Source: Photobacterium ganghwense (GTDB taxonomy: Bacteria; Pseudomonadota; Gammaproteobacteria; Enterobacterales; Vibrionaceae). From it: DNA of 64,000 bases. The position numbers and the translations under genes are program-made. A model generated the notes under the pieces. The model did not search any database. It was not told where the DNA came from and saw nothing but the letters and a program-made list of their open reading frames with translations. Where the stretch lies: the NCBI RefSeq assembly GCF_003025595.1, contig NZ_PYMI01000004.1:62001-126000 (forward strand), read 5' to 3'. Of the stretch, positions 8,819 to 17,718 are shown in pieces; position 1 is the stretch's first letter; the number at the start of each line of letters is the position of its first letter.

Positions 8819-9577
8819 TTACATTCGCATCCCCCCGTCCACTTCCAGTACACGACCGGTAAAGTACTCATTTTCAAAAATGTATTTTACCGCGTGGGCA
8901 ATTTCTGCAGGTTCTGCAATACGGCCAACCGGAATCATAGTTTTCAGCCGCTCAATGGCTTCCGGCTTAATTTGGCTGGCCATAGCCGTTTCCACCACGC
9001 CAGGTGCCACAGCCGCAGCCCGAATACCGTAACGTGACAGTTCTTTTGCCCAGCATACCGCCATGGTCGCAACCGCTGCCTTCGAGGCCGCATAGTTGGT
9101 TTGCCCCATATTCCCGGCTCGTGCAACGCTGGAAATATTGATGATGACGCCTTTGCTTCCGGTTTGAATCATGCTCGCGGCGGCCTCTCGGCCACACAAG
9201 AACGTGCCGGTCGTATTTACCGTCATGACAGAGCTAAATTGTTCCAGTGACATTTTGCTCATCCCTTCCGAGCCCGGCTTGACCAACAGCCCGTCACGGA
9301 TAATTCCGGCATTGTTCACCAGCCCATTCAGTTTTCCAAAATCAGCCACAATGGCTGAGAACGTCTCTTCAACCTGAGCTTCATTGGTCACATCAGCCGC
9401 ATAAATTTGTGCTTTTGCACTGAGCATATGGCACTGGCGCTGGGTCTCTTTAAGAGCATCCACATTCAGGTCAATCAAGGCTAACTCTGCACCGGCTTTG
9501 GCCAAAGTGACTGCCATCATCTGACCCAGACCTTGCCCGGCACCGGTAATCGCAATTGTCGCGTTTGTTAAATCCAT
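8819..9577 (-). CDS. Short-chain dehydrogenase/reductase of the branched-chain catabolic operon
   Basis: NAD(P)-dependent SDR, 252 residues. The cofactor motif is TGAGQGLG, followed by NNAG and the catalytic residues in INISS and YAASK. The C-terminus FTGRVLEVDGG is FabG-like. It is the last gene of a seven-gene minus-strand operon for valine/isoleucine breakdown, 32 bases after mmsB. A 3-hydroxyacyl-CoA dehydrogenase role, such as oxidation of 2-methyl-3-hydroxybutyryl-CoA from isoleucine, fits the context, but this is an inference and sequence alone does not separate it from FabG paralogs. Confidence 0.85.
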   Translation of the reverse strand: MDLTNATIAITGAGQGLGQMMAVTLAKAGAELALIDLNVDALKETQRQCHMLSAKAQIYAADVTNEAQVEETFSAIVADFGKLNGLVNNAGIIRDGLLVKPGSEGMSKMSLEQFSSVMTVNTTGTFLCGREAAASMIQTGSKGVIINISSVARAGNMGQTNYAASKAAVATMAVCWAKELSRYGIRAAAVAPGVVETAMASQIKPEAIERLKTMIPVGRIAEPAEIAHAVKYIFENEYFTGRVLEVDGGMRM

Positions 9578-9609
9578 TTGTTATCTCCTTTGCACTGAGT
9601 CATAACGAA

Positions 9610-10512
9610 TTACTGGTTCTTTTTGCGGTAGAACTGGAACAAGCTTGAAAAGTCCTGTTGGTCATGACCAGCAGCGTTATGGAAAGCGTAAAGGTTACGG
9701 GCGAGCATCCCCATAGGTATCGCAGACTGGCTCCGGGTTGCCGCTTCCAGCCCCAATCCGAGGTCTTTGAGCATCAGCTTAGTCATGAAGCCAGGTTTGT
9801 AGTCATTGGATGACGGCACAGACGCCATGATACCCGGGCATGGGTTATACAATTCCAAAGCCCAGTTGCGACCGGAACTCTGCATCATGATGTCTGACAG
9901 TACTTTCGGATCCAGGCCATTATCGATGCCGAGGCTCAGAGCCTCACAAGTACCAGACATTAAAATCCCCAGCATCAGGTTGTTACAGATTTTAGCCATC
10001 TGGCCATCACCGGCTTTACCTGCATGGAAAATATTTTTCCCCATGTGCTGAAGCACACTCCGGGCTTTCTCGAATGCGCTGTCTGAACCGCCGACAATGA
10101 ATGTCAGTGTACCGGCCTGCGCACCGGCAACCCCACCCGATACCGGCGCATCCACAAATTCGAATCCTAGTTTTTCTGCTTCTGCCGCCACGATTCGTGC
10201 AGAATCAGGATCAATTGTGGATGAATCAATCAGGAAGGTGCCCGGCGCAATCATTTTTAGCAAACCACTGCCTCCCTGATGATCCCCCAGATACACAGCG
10301 CGAACATGCTGACCGGCCGGCAACATAGTCACAACGGTATCCACACCGGAAACCGCTTCTTCTAACGAACGTGCCGCGGTCGCCCCCTGCGATTCCAGCG
10401 CTTTGGTATGTGTCGGGTCGATATCAAACACCGTGACTTCACAGCCTGCTTTCAGCAAATTGGCAGCCATGGGTGAGCCCATATTTCCTAAACCGATAAA
10501 TGCAATTTTCAT
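9610..10512 (-). CDS. mmsB: 3-hydroxyisobutyrate dehydrogenase
   Basis: Oxidises 3-hydroxyisobutyrate to methylmalonate semialdehyde in valine breakdown, using NAD. The 300 residues match the family. The N-terminus shows the Rossmann motif IAFIGLGNMGSPMAANLLKAG. The substrate-binding signature is DAPVSGGVAGAQAGTL, and the catalytic Lys region is GDGQMAKICNNLML. The neighbours supply its substrate (3-hydroxyisobutyryl-CoA hydrolase upstream) and use its product (mmsA), which makes the assignment firm. Confidence 0.95.
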   Translation of the reverse strand: MKIAFIGLGNMGSPMAANLLKAGCEVTVFDIDPTHTKALESQGATAARSLEEAVSGVDTVVTMLPAGQHVRAVYLGDHQGGSGLLKMIAPGTFLIDSSTIDPDSARIVAAEAEKLGFEFVDAPVSGGVAGAQAGTLTFIVGGSDSAFEKARSVLQHMGKNIFHAGKAGDGQMAKICNNLMLGILMSGTCEALSLGIDNGLDPKVLSDIMMQSSGRNWALELYNPCPGIMASVPSSNDYKPGFMTKLMLKDLGLGLEAATRSQSAIPMGMLARNLYAFHNAAGHDQQDFSSLFQFYRKKNQ

Positions 10513-10523
10513 GACTTTCTCCT

Positions 10524-11822
10524 TTAGTTGTAATGGGCTGAGGCTGGTTGCCCCTTGCTGATGAGTCCCAGTTGCTGCAAAGGATGCTCGTTATCCGCCC
10601 AAAGCGGGGTGAACAATTGCTCGATGACTGCAATATCAACACTGTCAACGTCTTTAAATCGCCAGTTTGGTTGTCCGGTTTTCTCAATCAGGCGCGCTTT
10701 CACCCCTTCATAAAACTCGCCAAGCAACCCGCAACGTACCGAAAGGGTCAGCTCCATACGGAAACAGTCCGCCAGAGACTCCTCATGGAACTGCGTGATC
10801 TGGCGATAACAAATGTGCGCCGTAATCGGACTCCCGGCAGCGAGCGAGGATTTCGCCTGCTGCAACCATTTATCCGGTTCGGCATGATTGCTGACAATCT
10901 CAGGCATTGCCTGAATATTGCGGCAGATTTCACTTAGAGAGCCATACTGACAAGCTGCCTGAATCGCAGGTAAGTGAGGTATCAGCTGACTGTCCGGGTG
11001 GGAGGATGTGGCCGCACTCCCCAAAGTATCCAGTACTTCTGTCACGCCGGCATAGACTTCCGACTCATCCCAGTCATAGTGTTGCAAACCGCTCAGTAGC
11101 TGAGACTTCTGCTCTGGCAGCAACACATGCTCAGTCATTGACAGTGCCAAAGCATCGGTTGCATTCACCTGTGCGCCCGTCAGCCCAAGGAACAATCCCA
11201 CGCCTTGCGGCAACCGATTGAGGAACCAGGTCCCTCCGACATCCGGATACAGGCCGATGGTGATTTCCGGCATTGCAAGACGGGTTGATGGTGTCGAAAT
11301 ACGATGGCTGGCACCAATGTAGAGGCCGATACCGCCTCCCATTACAATCCCTTGCCCCCACACAACCACTGGCTTGGGATAGGTATGAATCATGTAATCC
11401 GTGGTGTATTCCAGTGCGAAGTAATCGGTTAAAAAACCTGTGGTTCGACAGCCTGGATGCGGTTTGTCGCTGTGCATAGAGTGACAAGTTGCAACATCAC
11501 CTAAGAATTGGCTGCTCGCACCATTCTGGCCAGATTTTGCTTTGCCGCCATCTGTGACACCGTCACTCTGATGTCGAGCTTCATCCATCACCTGATACAT
11601 GGATCGGACATCGCCACCAGCGCAAAACGCTTTTTCACCCACGCCATGAAGAAATACGCAAACCACATCGTCATCATCCTGCCAATGCAGCAGTGCCTCA
11701 TGCAGCTGAACCAGCATGTCATAGCTCAGCGCATTCAGTGACGATGGATTATCCAGCTCCGCGATGCCAATTTTACGGCCGTTCTTACAAGGCAACTCTT
11801 GAATATTTACTTGTCCCGCCAT
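10524..11822 (-). CDS. 3-hydroxyisobutyryl-CoA hydrolase (enoyl-CoA hydratase/isomerase family)
   Basis: Releases free 3-hydroxyisobutyrate from its CoA ester in valine breakdown. It shows the crotonase-fold oxyanion segments KAFCAGGDVRSMY and GIVMGGGIGLYIGAS, then PEITIGLYPDVGGTWFLNRL, which is typical of the ECH_2 hydrolase subgroup. At 432 residues it is longer than the usual 350-380. The excess is mainly a hydrophilic insert between roughly residues 83 and 125, with His, Cys and Gly, following RSMYQVMDEA. It lies 11 bases before mmsB and 33 bases after the enoyl-CoA hydratase gene. Confidence 0.88.
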   Translation of the reverse strand: MAGQVNIQELPCKNGRKIGIAELDNPSSLNALSYDMLVQLHEALLHWQDDDDVVCVFLHGVGEKAFCAGGDVRSMYQVMDEARHQSDGVTDGGKAKSGQNGASSQFLGDVATCHSMHSDKPHPGCRTTGFLTDYFALEYTTDYMIHTYPKPVVVWGQGIVMGGGIGLYIGASHRISTPSTRLAMPEITIGLYPDVGGTWFLNRLPQGVGLFLGLTGAQVNATDALALSMTEHVLLPEQKSQLLSGLQHYDWDESEVYAGVTEVLDTLGSAATSSHPDSQLIPHLPAIQAACQYGSLSEICRNIQAMPEIVSNHAEPDKWLQQAKSSLAAGSPITAHICYRQITQFHEESLADCFRMELTLSVRCGLLGEFYEGVKARLIEKTGQPNWRFKDVDSVDIAVIEQLFTPLWADNEHPLQQLGLISKGQPASAHYN

Positions 11823-11855
11823 GCGGTTCGCTCCTTATTCTGCTTGCTGCGCGGC

Positions 11856-12638
11856 TTACTGGTTTTTCCATTCCGGACGTCGTTTCTCAAGAAACGCCGT
11901 GACCCCTTCCGTCTGATCAGCGGTATCGAACAGTTTGACAAACAGCTCACGCTCACGCATCAAACCATGGTTGTGCGGCTCTGAACGGCAGTTTTGAATC
12001 AGGATCTTGCACGCTGCTACTGATGACGGAGATTGGTTAGCCACGGACTGCGCCATTGACATTGCCGCTTCCAGGCTTTGTCCGGTCGCCACCACCTCTT
12101 CAACCAATCCAATTTCCAATGCACGTGACGCGGTCACGCGCTCACCGCACAGGATCATCCGCTTCGCCCAGCCTTCACCCACCAACCAGGTCAGGTTCTG
12201 GGTACCCCCCGCACAAGGCAGTAGGCCCACTTTTGCTTCGGGCAGTGCCAGTTCGGCATGCGCTTCAGCAATTCGAATATCACATGCCAGTGCAACTTCA
12301 AGGCCGCCACCCATGGCGTACCCATTAATTGCCGCAATCGACACCCCACGAAAGGCAGATAAAGTTTCGAACGCTTCGCCAAATGCCTGTGCCATGCTGA
12401 CCGCCACGCCTTTGTCACCGCTGGCAAACAGATTAAGATCCGCGCCGGCTGAGAAAAATTTCTCACCCTGTCCGGTCAGCACCAACGCATAGATAGAAGG
12501 ATTTTTGTTCAGCGCTTCCACCGTTTCTTTCAACTGGTGAAGACTTTCCGCTGTCCAGGTGTTGGCTGGCGGGTTATTCATGGTCAGTACGGCAATATGA
12601 CCTTCAATCGTGAGCAAAATCGCACTTTCATTCGACAT
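11856..12638 (-). CDS. Enoyl-CoA hydratase
   Basis: Crotonase-family hydratase of 260 residues that adds water to methacrylyl-CoA or tiglyl-CoA in valine/isoleucine degradation. The oxyanion segments are KFFSAGADLNLFASG and YAMGGGLEVALACDIRIA, and the catalytic glutamates lie in LALPEAKVGLLPCAGGTQ. The ATG at 12638 has GGGAGAG 6 bases upstream and gives the usual family length; a longer frame to 12671 lacks this. Its operon position between an acyl-CoA dehydrogenase and the hydrolase fits the second step of the pathway. Confidence 0.9.
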   Translation of the reverse strand: MSNESAILLTIEGHIAVLTMNNPPANTWTAESLHQLKETVEALNKNPSIYALVLTGQGEKFFSAGADLNLFASGDKGVAVSMAQAFGEAFETLSAFRGVSIAAINGYAMGGGLEVALACDIRIAEAHAELALPEAKVGLLPCAGGTQNLTWLVGEGWAKRMILCGERVTASRALEIGLVEEVVATGQSLEAAMSMAQSVANQSPSSVAACKILIQNCRSEPHNHGLMRERELFVKLFDTADQTEGVTAFLEKRRPEWKNQ

Positions 12639-12788
12639 GGAATCTCTCCCTATGCTGCCGGTGAGTTTCACTCACATTCCGACAGCGTTTTTCGAAGCCT
12701 TGTGTTTAGTGATTGCTTCGTTGTTTGATTAGTCCAGCCTTACTGCTTGGCTGTAGTGATGTTGATGCTGCAGAGATCACAGAGGTGA

Positions 12789-13949
12789 TCACAGCAATTC
12801 AGCCCCTTCAGCCAGAACGCGGCGAGAGATGATCAGACGCATGATCTCGTTAGTGCCTTCCAGGATCTGGTGCACGCGTACGTCACGGAAATGGCGTTCC
12901 ATGGGGTATTCTTTGATGTAGCCGTAGCCGCCATACAACTGCAGTGCTTCATCACACACTTTGAAGCCCACATCGGTCGCAAAGCGTTTAGCCATGGCAC
13001 AATACGCCGTTGCATCCGTATCGCCGTTATCCAGTTTAAACGCGGCATAACGCACTAACTGACGCGCTGCCACCAGCTCAGTCACCATATCTGCCAACTT
13101 AAACTGCACGGACTGGAACTGAGACAGTGATTGTCCGAACTGACGACGCTCGGCGACATATTGTTTGGCATTGTTGATCGCCTGCTGGGCCGTTCCCAGT
13201 GAACAGGACGCAATATTCAGACGTCCGCCATCAAGCCCTTTCATGGCGAATTTGAATCCTTCACCTTCCTCACCCAGCCGGTAACTGACCGGAACCCTGA
13301 CATCATCAAAGGTGACGGAACGGGTCGGCTGGCTGTTCCAGCCCATTTTTGGTTCGCGGCGACCATAACTGACGCCGGGCGCATTGGCCGGTACCACGAA
13401 AGCACTCACGCCCTGTGCTTTATTGGCCGTGGCAGATGTTCGGGCCATCACCACCAGCACATCTGTATCACCGGCACCGGAAATAAAGGCTTTCGCCCCA
13501 TTGATGACATAGTGTTCGCCCTGAAGCACAGCCGACGTCGTCAATGATGCCGCATCAGACCCCGCATTGGGCTCTGTCAGGCAGTAAGACCCCAGCATCT
13601 CACCCGTCACCAATGACGGACAAAAAGCCTGCTTCACGTCATCTGTACCGAATGAGGCAATCATCCAGCTCACCATATTGTGAATCGTCATAAAGGCTGT
13701 GGTTGAGGTACATCCCATTGACAGCTGCTCGAACACAATTGACGCATCCAGACGTGGTAAACCCAGGCCACCCTGCTCTTCCGGTACATACAAGCTGAGA
13801 AACCCCATTTCTCCGGCTTCTTTCAGCACGTCTTTCGGGAAAATATGTTTTTCATCCCATTCGGCGGCATTGGGTGCCAGACGCTCTTCAGCAAACTGGC
13901 GAGCGGCATCTGCAAACGCCCGCTGATCTTCATTCAGTGAAAAATCCAT
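12789..13949 (-). CDS. Acyl-CoA dehydrogenase (isobutyryl-/2-methylbutyryl-CoA type)
   Basis: FAD-dependent dehydrogenase of 386 residues that starts the breakdown of isobutyryl-CoA or 2-methylbutyryl-CoA. The signatures are CLTEPNAGSDAASL (FAD/substrate loop) and the C-terminal block from QLYGGYGYIKEYPMER to HQILEGTNEIMR. The Glu in LEGTNEI is near residue 365, the usual catalytic base region of short-chain family members such as ACAD8. Substrate is inferred from the operon. The gap to the next gene, 150 bases, is the longest in the minus-strand arm apart from the repeat-bearing gap on its other side. Confidence 0.9.
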   Translation of the reverse strand: MDFSLNEDQRAFADAARQFAEERLAPNAAEWDEKHIFPKDVLKEAGEMGFLSLYVPEEQGGLGLPRLDASIVFEQLSMGCTSTTAFMTIHNMVSWMIASFGTDDVKQAFCPSLVTGEMLGSYCLTEPNAGSDAASLTTSAVLQGEHYVINGAKAFISGAGDTDVLVVMARTSATANKAQGVSAFVVPANAPGVSYGRREPKMGWNSQPTRSVTFDDVRVPVSYRLGEEGEGFKFAMKGLDGGRLNIASCSLGTAQQAINNAKQYVAERRQFGQSLSQFQSVQFKLADMVTELVAARQLVRYAAFKLDNGDTDATAYCAMAKRFATDVGFKVCDEALQLYGGYGYIKEYPMERHFRDVRVHQILEGTNEIMRLIISRRVLAEGAELL

Positions 13950-14019
13950 TCATTACTCCTTCAATTGTTCCGCATCCCTGATGACGAAAGCCGCCTGCGT
14001 AACCATGACTCGCAGACCG

Positions 14020-14068
14020 CTTTCGTCTTTCGTCTTTCGTCTTTCGTCTTTCGTCTTTCGTCTTTCGT
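14020..14068. repeat. Seven tandem copies of the heptamer CTTTCGT
   Basis: A perfect simple-sequence repeat of 7 x 7 bases in the 155-base gap between mmsA and the acyl-CoA dehydrogenase gene. A nearby GACGAAAG at 13983-13990 is complementary to the unit, so the transcript can fold. Tracts like this usually vary in copy number by strand slippage. Confidence 0.95.
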
Positions 14069-14104
14069 TATTGCCCACTTACCACGTTCTATTTCAACTA
14101 CGTT

Positions 14105-15607
14105 TTAGCGCAGGTGAATAGTCATGTTCGGGCCATCAGGGATATCGTCGTAGAACCAACGCGAAGTGACTGTCTTCGTTTCGGTATAGAAACGAATGGC
14201 TTGTTTCCCGTAAGCATGCAGATCGCCATAGAAGCTGCCACGCCAGCCGGTGAAAGAGAAGAATGGCAGAGGCACAGGAATCGGTACGTTAATACCTACC
14301 TGACCCACCTGAATGTGATGCTGGAATTTGCGAGCCGCCGCACCGCAGGCCGTGAAAATAGACGTACCGTTACCGTACGGGTTGTTATTGATCAGTTCGA
14401 TCGCTTCATCCAGTGTATCTACTTCCAGACAGATCAATACCGGACCAAAAATTTCCTGCTGATAAATCGACATCTCAGTCGTTACGCCGCTAAACAGCGT
14501 CGGACCGACCCAGTTCCCTTCCGGATATCCGTCAACGGTGCACTCGGAACCATCCAGTTCACAGCGGGCACCTTCGTCTTTCCCTTCCTGAATTAGCGAA
14601 AGAACACGGGCTTTGGCCTGCGGGCTGATCAATGGGCCATAGCCTGCATTGCTGTCATTCCAGATGCCCGGCTTCACTTTGCTCATGGCTTCTTTCAGTT
14701 CAGGCAGGATCTCTTTCGCTGAGCCCACCAGCACCGCCACCGAAATAGCCATACAACGCTGACCGGCAGCCCCCACTGATGCCCCGACCAGATTATTGAC
14801 GACCTGATCTTTATTGGCGTCAGGCATCACCACCATGTGGTTTTTCGCGCCGGCAAACGCCTGAACACGTTTCAGGTTGTGGGTCCCGGTCTGGTAGATG
14901 TAGCGGGCAACCGGCACAGAGCCGACAAACGAAATCGCGCGGATTTCCGGATGATGCAACAGGAAATCAACCTGTGGCTTACCGCCATGCACTATTTGCA
15001 GCACGCCTTTGGGCGCACCAGCCTGCTCAAACAGTTCCACCAAGCGGATCGCTGTCAACGGCACTTGCTCAGAAGGCTTAAGCACAAACGTGTTACCCGC
15101 CGCAATCGCCATCGGGAACATCCACAGTGGAATCATGGCCGGGAAGTTAAATGGCGTGATACCGCAACACACGCCGAGCGGTTGCGTCATGGAGTAACAG
15201 TCAATGTCCGTGGCGACGTTCTCAACAATTTCGCCCATCATCATGCTGGAAATGTTGGCAGCCTGCTCAACCACTTCGATACCGCGCCAGACGTCGCCTT
15301 TGGCATCCGCAAAGTTTTTACCGGTTTCACTCGACAGCAACTCTGCCAGTTCATCGTGATGCGCTTTTAGCAGGTGCTGGTATTCCAGCATCAGACGCGC
15401 ACGCTCCGGCACCGCTACCTCTTTCCAGCGCTGGAAAGTGTCGGCGGCACTGGCAATTGCCGCGGCCATTTCATCATCTGTCGCCATTGGCACGCGGGCG
15501 ATTGGCTGGTTGGTAGCCGGATTCGTAACATCAATCCACTGTTCAGACGTCGATTTTGTCCATTCACCGTCGATATACAGTGGTACGTGTGGCATTGAAT
15601 CAATCAT
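14105..15607 (-). CDS. mmsA: CoA-acylating methylmalonate-semialdehyde dehydrogenase
   Basis: Converts methylmalonate semialdehyde to propionyl-CoA with NAD and CoA, the last dedicated step of valine breakdown. The 500 residues match. It shows [19 protein letters not shown], the cofactor segment [11 protein letters not shown] and the catalytic Cys in [11 protein letters not shown]. The C-terminal segment [17 protein letters not shown] is diagnostic of the MmsA/IolA subfamily. The ATG at 15607 has GGGAG 7 bases upstream. It is the second gene of the minus-strand operon. Confidence 0.96.
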   Translation of the reverse strand: MIDSMPHVPLYIDGEWTKSTSEQWIDVTNPATNQPIARVPMATDDEMAAAIASAADTFQRWKEVAVPERARLMLEYQHLLKAHHDELAELLSSETGKNFADAKGDVWRGIEVVEQAANISSMMMGEIVENVATDIDCYSMTQPLGVCCGITPFNFPAMIPLWMFPMAIAAGNTFVLKPSEQVPLTAIRLVELFEQAGAPKGVLQIVHGGKPQVDFLLHHPEIRAISFVGSVPVARYIYQTGTHNLKRVQAFAGAKNHMVVMPDANKDQVVNNLVGASVGAAGQRCMAISVAVLVGSAKEILPELKEAMSKVKPGIWNDSNAGYGPLISPQAKARVLSLIQEGKDEGARCELDGSECTVDGYPEGNWVGPTLFSGVTTEMSIYQQEIFGPVLICLEVDTLDEAIELINNNPYGNGTSIFTACGAAARKFQHHIQVGQVGINVPIPVPLPFFSFTGWRGSFYGDLHAYGKQAIRFYTETKTVTSRWFYDDIPDGPNMTIHLR

Positions 15608-15719
15608 TGCTTGCTCCCTGGGATCCTACCCTGATTTGTTGCGGCTTTTCCGTGCACATCCAAACTACCTATCACGGTCCGTGCCGCCCGATTTCATGTA
15701 TATGTTCTGTGCGCTTCAC

Positions 15720-16928
15720 TCAGTCAGCGGGCTGAGGTGACACTTCCACAGCAATGGCTGTCGCTTCACCGCCGCCGATACAACAGGTGGCAATCCCTTT
15801 TACCGTTCTGCCATCGTTTTTGCTCTGCCGCAGAAGACGATGGATCAGAGTAACCAGAATACGTGCACCACTGGCACCAATCGGGTGCCCCAGCGCACAG
15901 GCGCCGCCATCCGGATTAACCCGCTCCGGTGCCAGTGACAGTTCATTCACGGCAATCTGAGTGACGACCGCAAACGCTTCATTGATTTCCCAGCTGTCGA
16001 CTTCACCAGCAGACCATTTCAAATCAGTCAGAAGCTGCTTCACCGCATCAACTGGCGCAATGGTAAATTCCGCAGGTGAACGCGCCGAGGTACTGTGACC
16101 TTTAATAACCGCCAGCGGTCGGAAACCCTGTTGCTTAGCAGCTTCGCTGTCCATCAGAATCAGTGCTGCAGCGCCGTCAGAAATAGAGCTGGAATTAGCC
16201 GCCGTCACTGTACCTTGCGGATCAAACGCCGGCTTAAGCTGAGAAATTTTTTCGACATTGATTTCATTAGGGTGCTCGTCCGTACTGACCTGATGACTGC
16301 CCTGACGCGTCTCAATGGTTACCGGCACAATTTCTTCGTCGAACCAGCCCATTTCCTGCGCGACCAACGCGCGCTCCACCGATTTCAGCGCCCACTTATC
16401 CATACTGGCGCGACTGTAATGCAGTTCGTCGGCAACACGCTGGGCATAGACACCCATCAGCTTGCCTTCATAAGCATCCTGCAAACCATCCAGAAACATG
16501 TGGTCGTGTAACGTCGCATGACCAAGGCGAAGTCCGGTGCGGGCCTTAGTCTGAAGATAAGGTGCATTCGACATGCTCTCCATGCCACCTGCGACGACCG
16601 TCTGATTACGGCCCAACAAGATAGAGTCTGCCCCCAGCATGACGGCCTTCATGCCCGAACCGCAGACTTTGTTAATCGTGGTACAACCTACGGACTGAGG
16701 AATACCGGCGCCCAGTGAGGCCTGCCTTGCCGGCGCCTGACCACACCCTGCCGTCAGCACATTTCCCATGATCACTTCATTGACACCATCAGCCGTCATT
16801 TCGGCCTTGTTCAGCGCGCCGGCAATGGCATCGCTACCTAGTTGAGTTGCTGTTTTTCCCGACAGTACACCCTGAAAACTGCCTATGGGTGTTCGAGTTG
16901 CAGCAATCACCCAGACTTCTCTATCCAT
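15720..16928 (-). CDS. Acetyl-CoA C-acyltransferase (thiolase)
   Basis: Thiolase that cleaves 2-methylacetoacetyl-CoA or acetoacetyl-CoA to acetyl-CoA plus a short acyl-CoA. The catalytic Cys lies in TTINKVCGSGMKAVMLG, the His in NPDGGACALGHPIGASGA and the second Cys in GIATCCIGGGEATA. The ATG at 16928 is preferred because GAGGG lies 9 bases upstream; an upstream in-frame TTG lacks a site. It is the first gene of the minus-strand operon, directly facing the LiuR-like operator, so it should be LiuR-controlled. It probably serves isoleucine breakdown and acetoacetyl-CoA from leucine. Confidence 0.92.
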   Translation of the reverse strand: MDREVWVIAATRTPIGSFQGVLSGKTATQLGSDAIAGALNKAEMTADGVNEVIMGNVLTAGCGQAPARQASLGAGIPQSVGCTTINKVCGSGMKAVMLGADSILLGRNQTVVAGGMESMSNAPYLQTKARTGLRLGHATLHDHMFLDGLQDAYEGKLMGVYAQRVADELHYSRASMDKWALKSVERALVAQEMGWFDEEIVPVTIETRQGSHQVSTDEHPNEINVEKISQLKPAFDPQGTVTAANSSSISDGAAALILMDSEAAKQQGFRPLAVIKGHSTSARSPAEFTIAPVDAVKQLLTDLKWSAGEVDSWEINEAFAVVTQIAVNELSLAPERVNPDGGACALGHPIGASGARILVTLIHRLLRQSKNDGRTVKGIATCCIGGGEATAIAVEVSPQPAD

Positions 16929-16989
16929 CAGTTTTGCCCTCAAATCCTATAGCGGTTGGTTTGCTACTGAATCAGCAGCTGTTTTCTTG

Positions 16990-17031
16990 ACGTTTACGTA
17001 AGCATAGCACTAACATTTACGTAAACGTTAA
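16990..17031. promoter_or_regulatory. LiuR-like operator between divergent catabolic operons
   Basis: Two related sites occur in tandem: GACGTTTACGTAAGC at 16990-17004 and CATTTACGTAAACGTTAA at 17014-17031. The second contains the perfect palindrome TTTACGTAAA. They lie 60-100 bases upstream of the thiolase start and about 170 bases upstream of liuR. Motifs built on TTTACG/CGTAAA are described for the MerR-type regulator LiuR, encoded next door, so control of both arms is the natural reading. Confidence 0.7.
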
Positions 17032-17200
17032 GAAACAAATTAGATACATGCATTGGGTTTTGTCAAAGCTGTACTGATTTCTTTCCTCTGACTTTGATGT
17101 TCCAACTATCGAATCAGCACGATGTCACGGCTCGCCATAGCAACTCTAAGGCTTTGATATTCAGGCTGTTCGTCGAAATCTGACGCAGGGAGGTAAGCCA

Positions 17201-17587
17201 GTGGAGACGTTCAAAATAAGTGAACTTGCCAAAGAGTTTGATATCACGACCCGCAGCATTCGGTTCTATGAGGATGTCGGGCTGCTTCAACCACAGCGGC
17301 AAGGCAGTATTCGGGTTTACCAACGAAGAGACAAAACTCGCCTCAAGCTGATTCTTCGGGGAAAACGCCTGGGTTTTTCCCTGGCCGAAATCAAAGAGTT
17401 GTTTGAGTTGTATGACACCAAACAGAGTCAGACCCAGCTGAACAAGATGCTGAGTATCATTGATGACAAGGAAGCCGTTCTGAAACGCCAGCTTGAAGAC
17501 ATCAGTGTCGTTATGAATGAACTGCAAACCGCACGTGAGCGCTGTGTTCAGGCCTTAAACGAGCACCGTGAGCGCAAGGCGCTGTAG
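17201..17587 (+). CDS. liuR: MerR-family regulator of branched-chain amino acid catabolism
   Basis: Transcriptional regulator of 128 residues. It has an N-terminal MerR winged helix-turn-helix (FKISELAKEFDITTRSIRFY, then EDVGLLQPQR) and a C-terminal coiled coil (LNKMLSIIDDKEAVLKRQLED), with no effector domain of larger MerR proteins. The start is GTG at 17201 with GGGAGG 8 bases upstream. Its place at the head of the leucine degradation genes and its sequence match LiuR. It probably senses an acyl-CoA or related intermediate, as inferred for LiuR elsewhere. Confidence 0.9.
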   Translation: METFKISELAKEFDITTRSIRFYEDVGLLQPQRQGSIRVYQRRDKTRLKLILRGKRLGFSLAEIKELFELYDTKQSQTQLNKMLSIIDDKEAVLKRQLEDISVVMNELQTARERCVQALNEHRERKAL

Positions 17588-17718
17588 TGGGTTCATTACA
17601 AGAGATTCAACAAAGCAAAGAATTAAGACCAACACCTTGAAACGCATCGTGTAATTAACCAAACAGTTATCTATCGGCAGAAGTTTGTTGTTGCCGCAAT
17701 ACCTAATCGGGAGTGGCT

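Noticed and set aside
14837..15370. A 177-codon open frame on the plus strand, antisense to mmsA
   Set aside because: It is the complement of a strongly conserved coding region, has no ribosome binding site and no domain. The same holds for other long antisense frames inside liuB, mmsB, galE and sodA.
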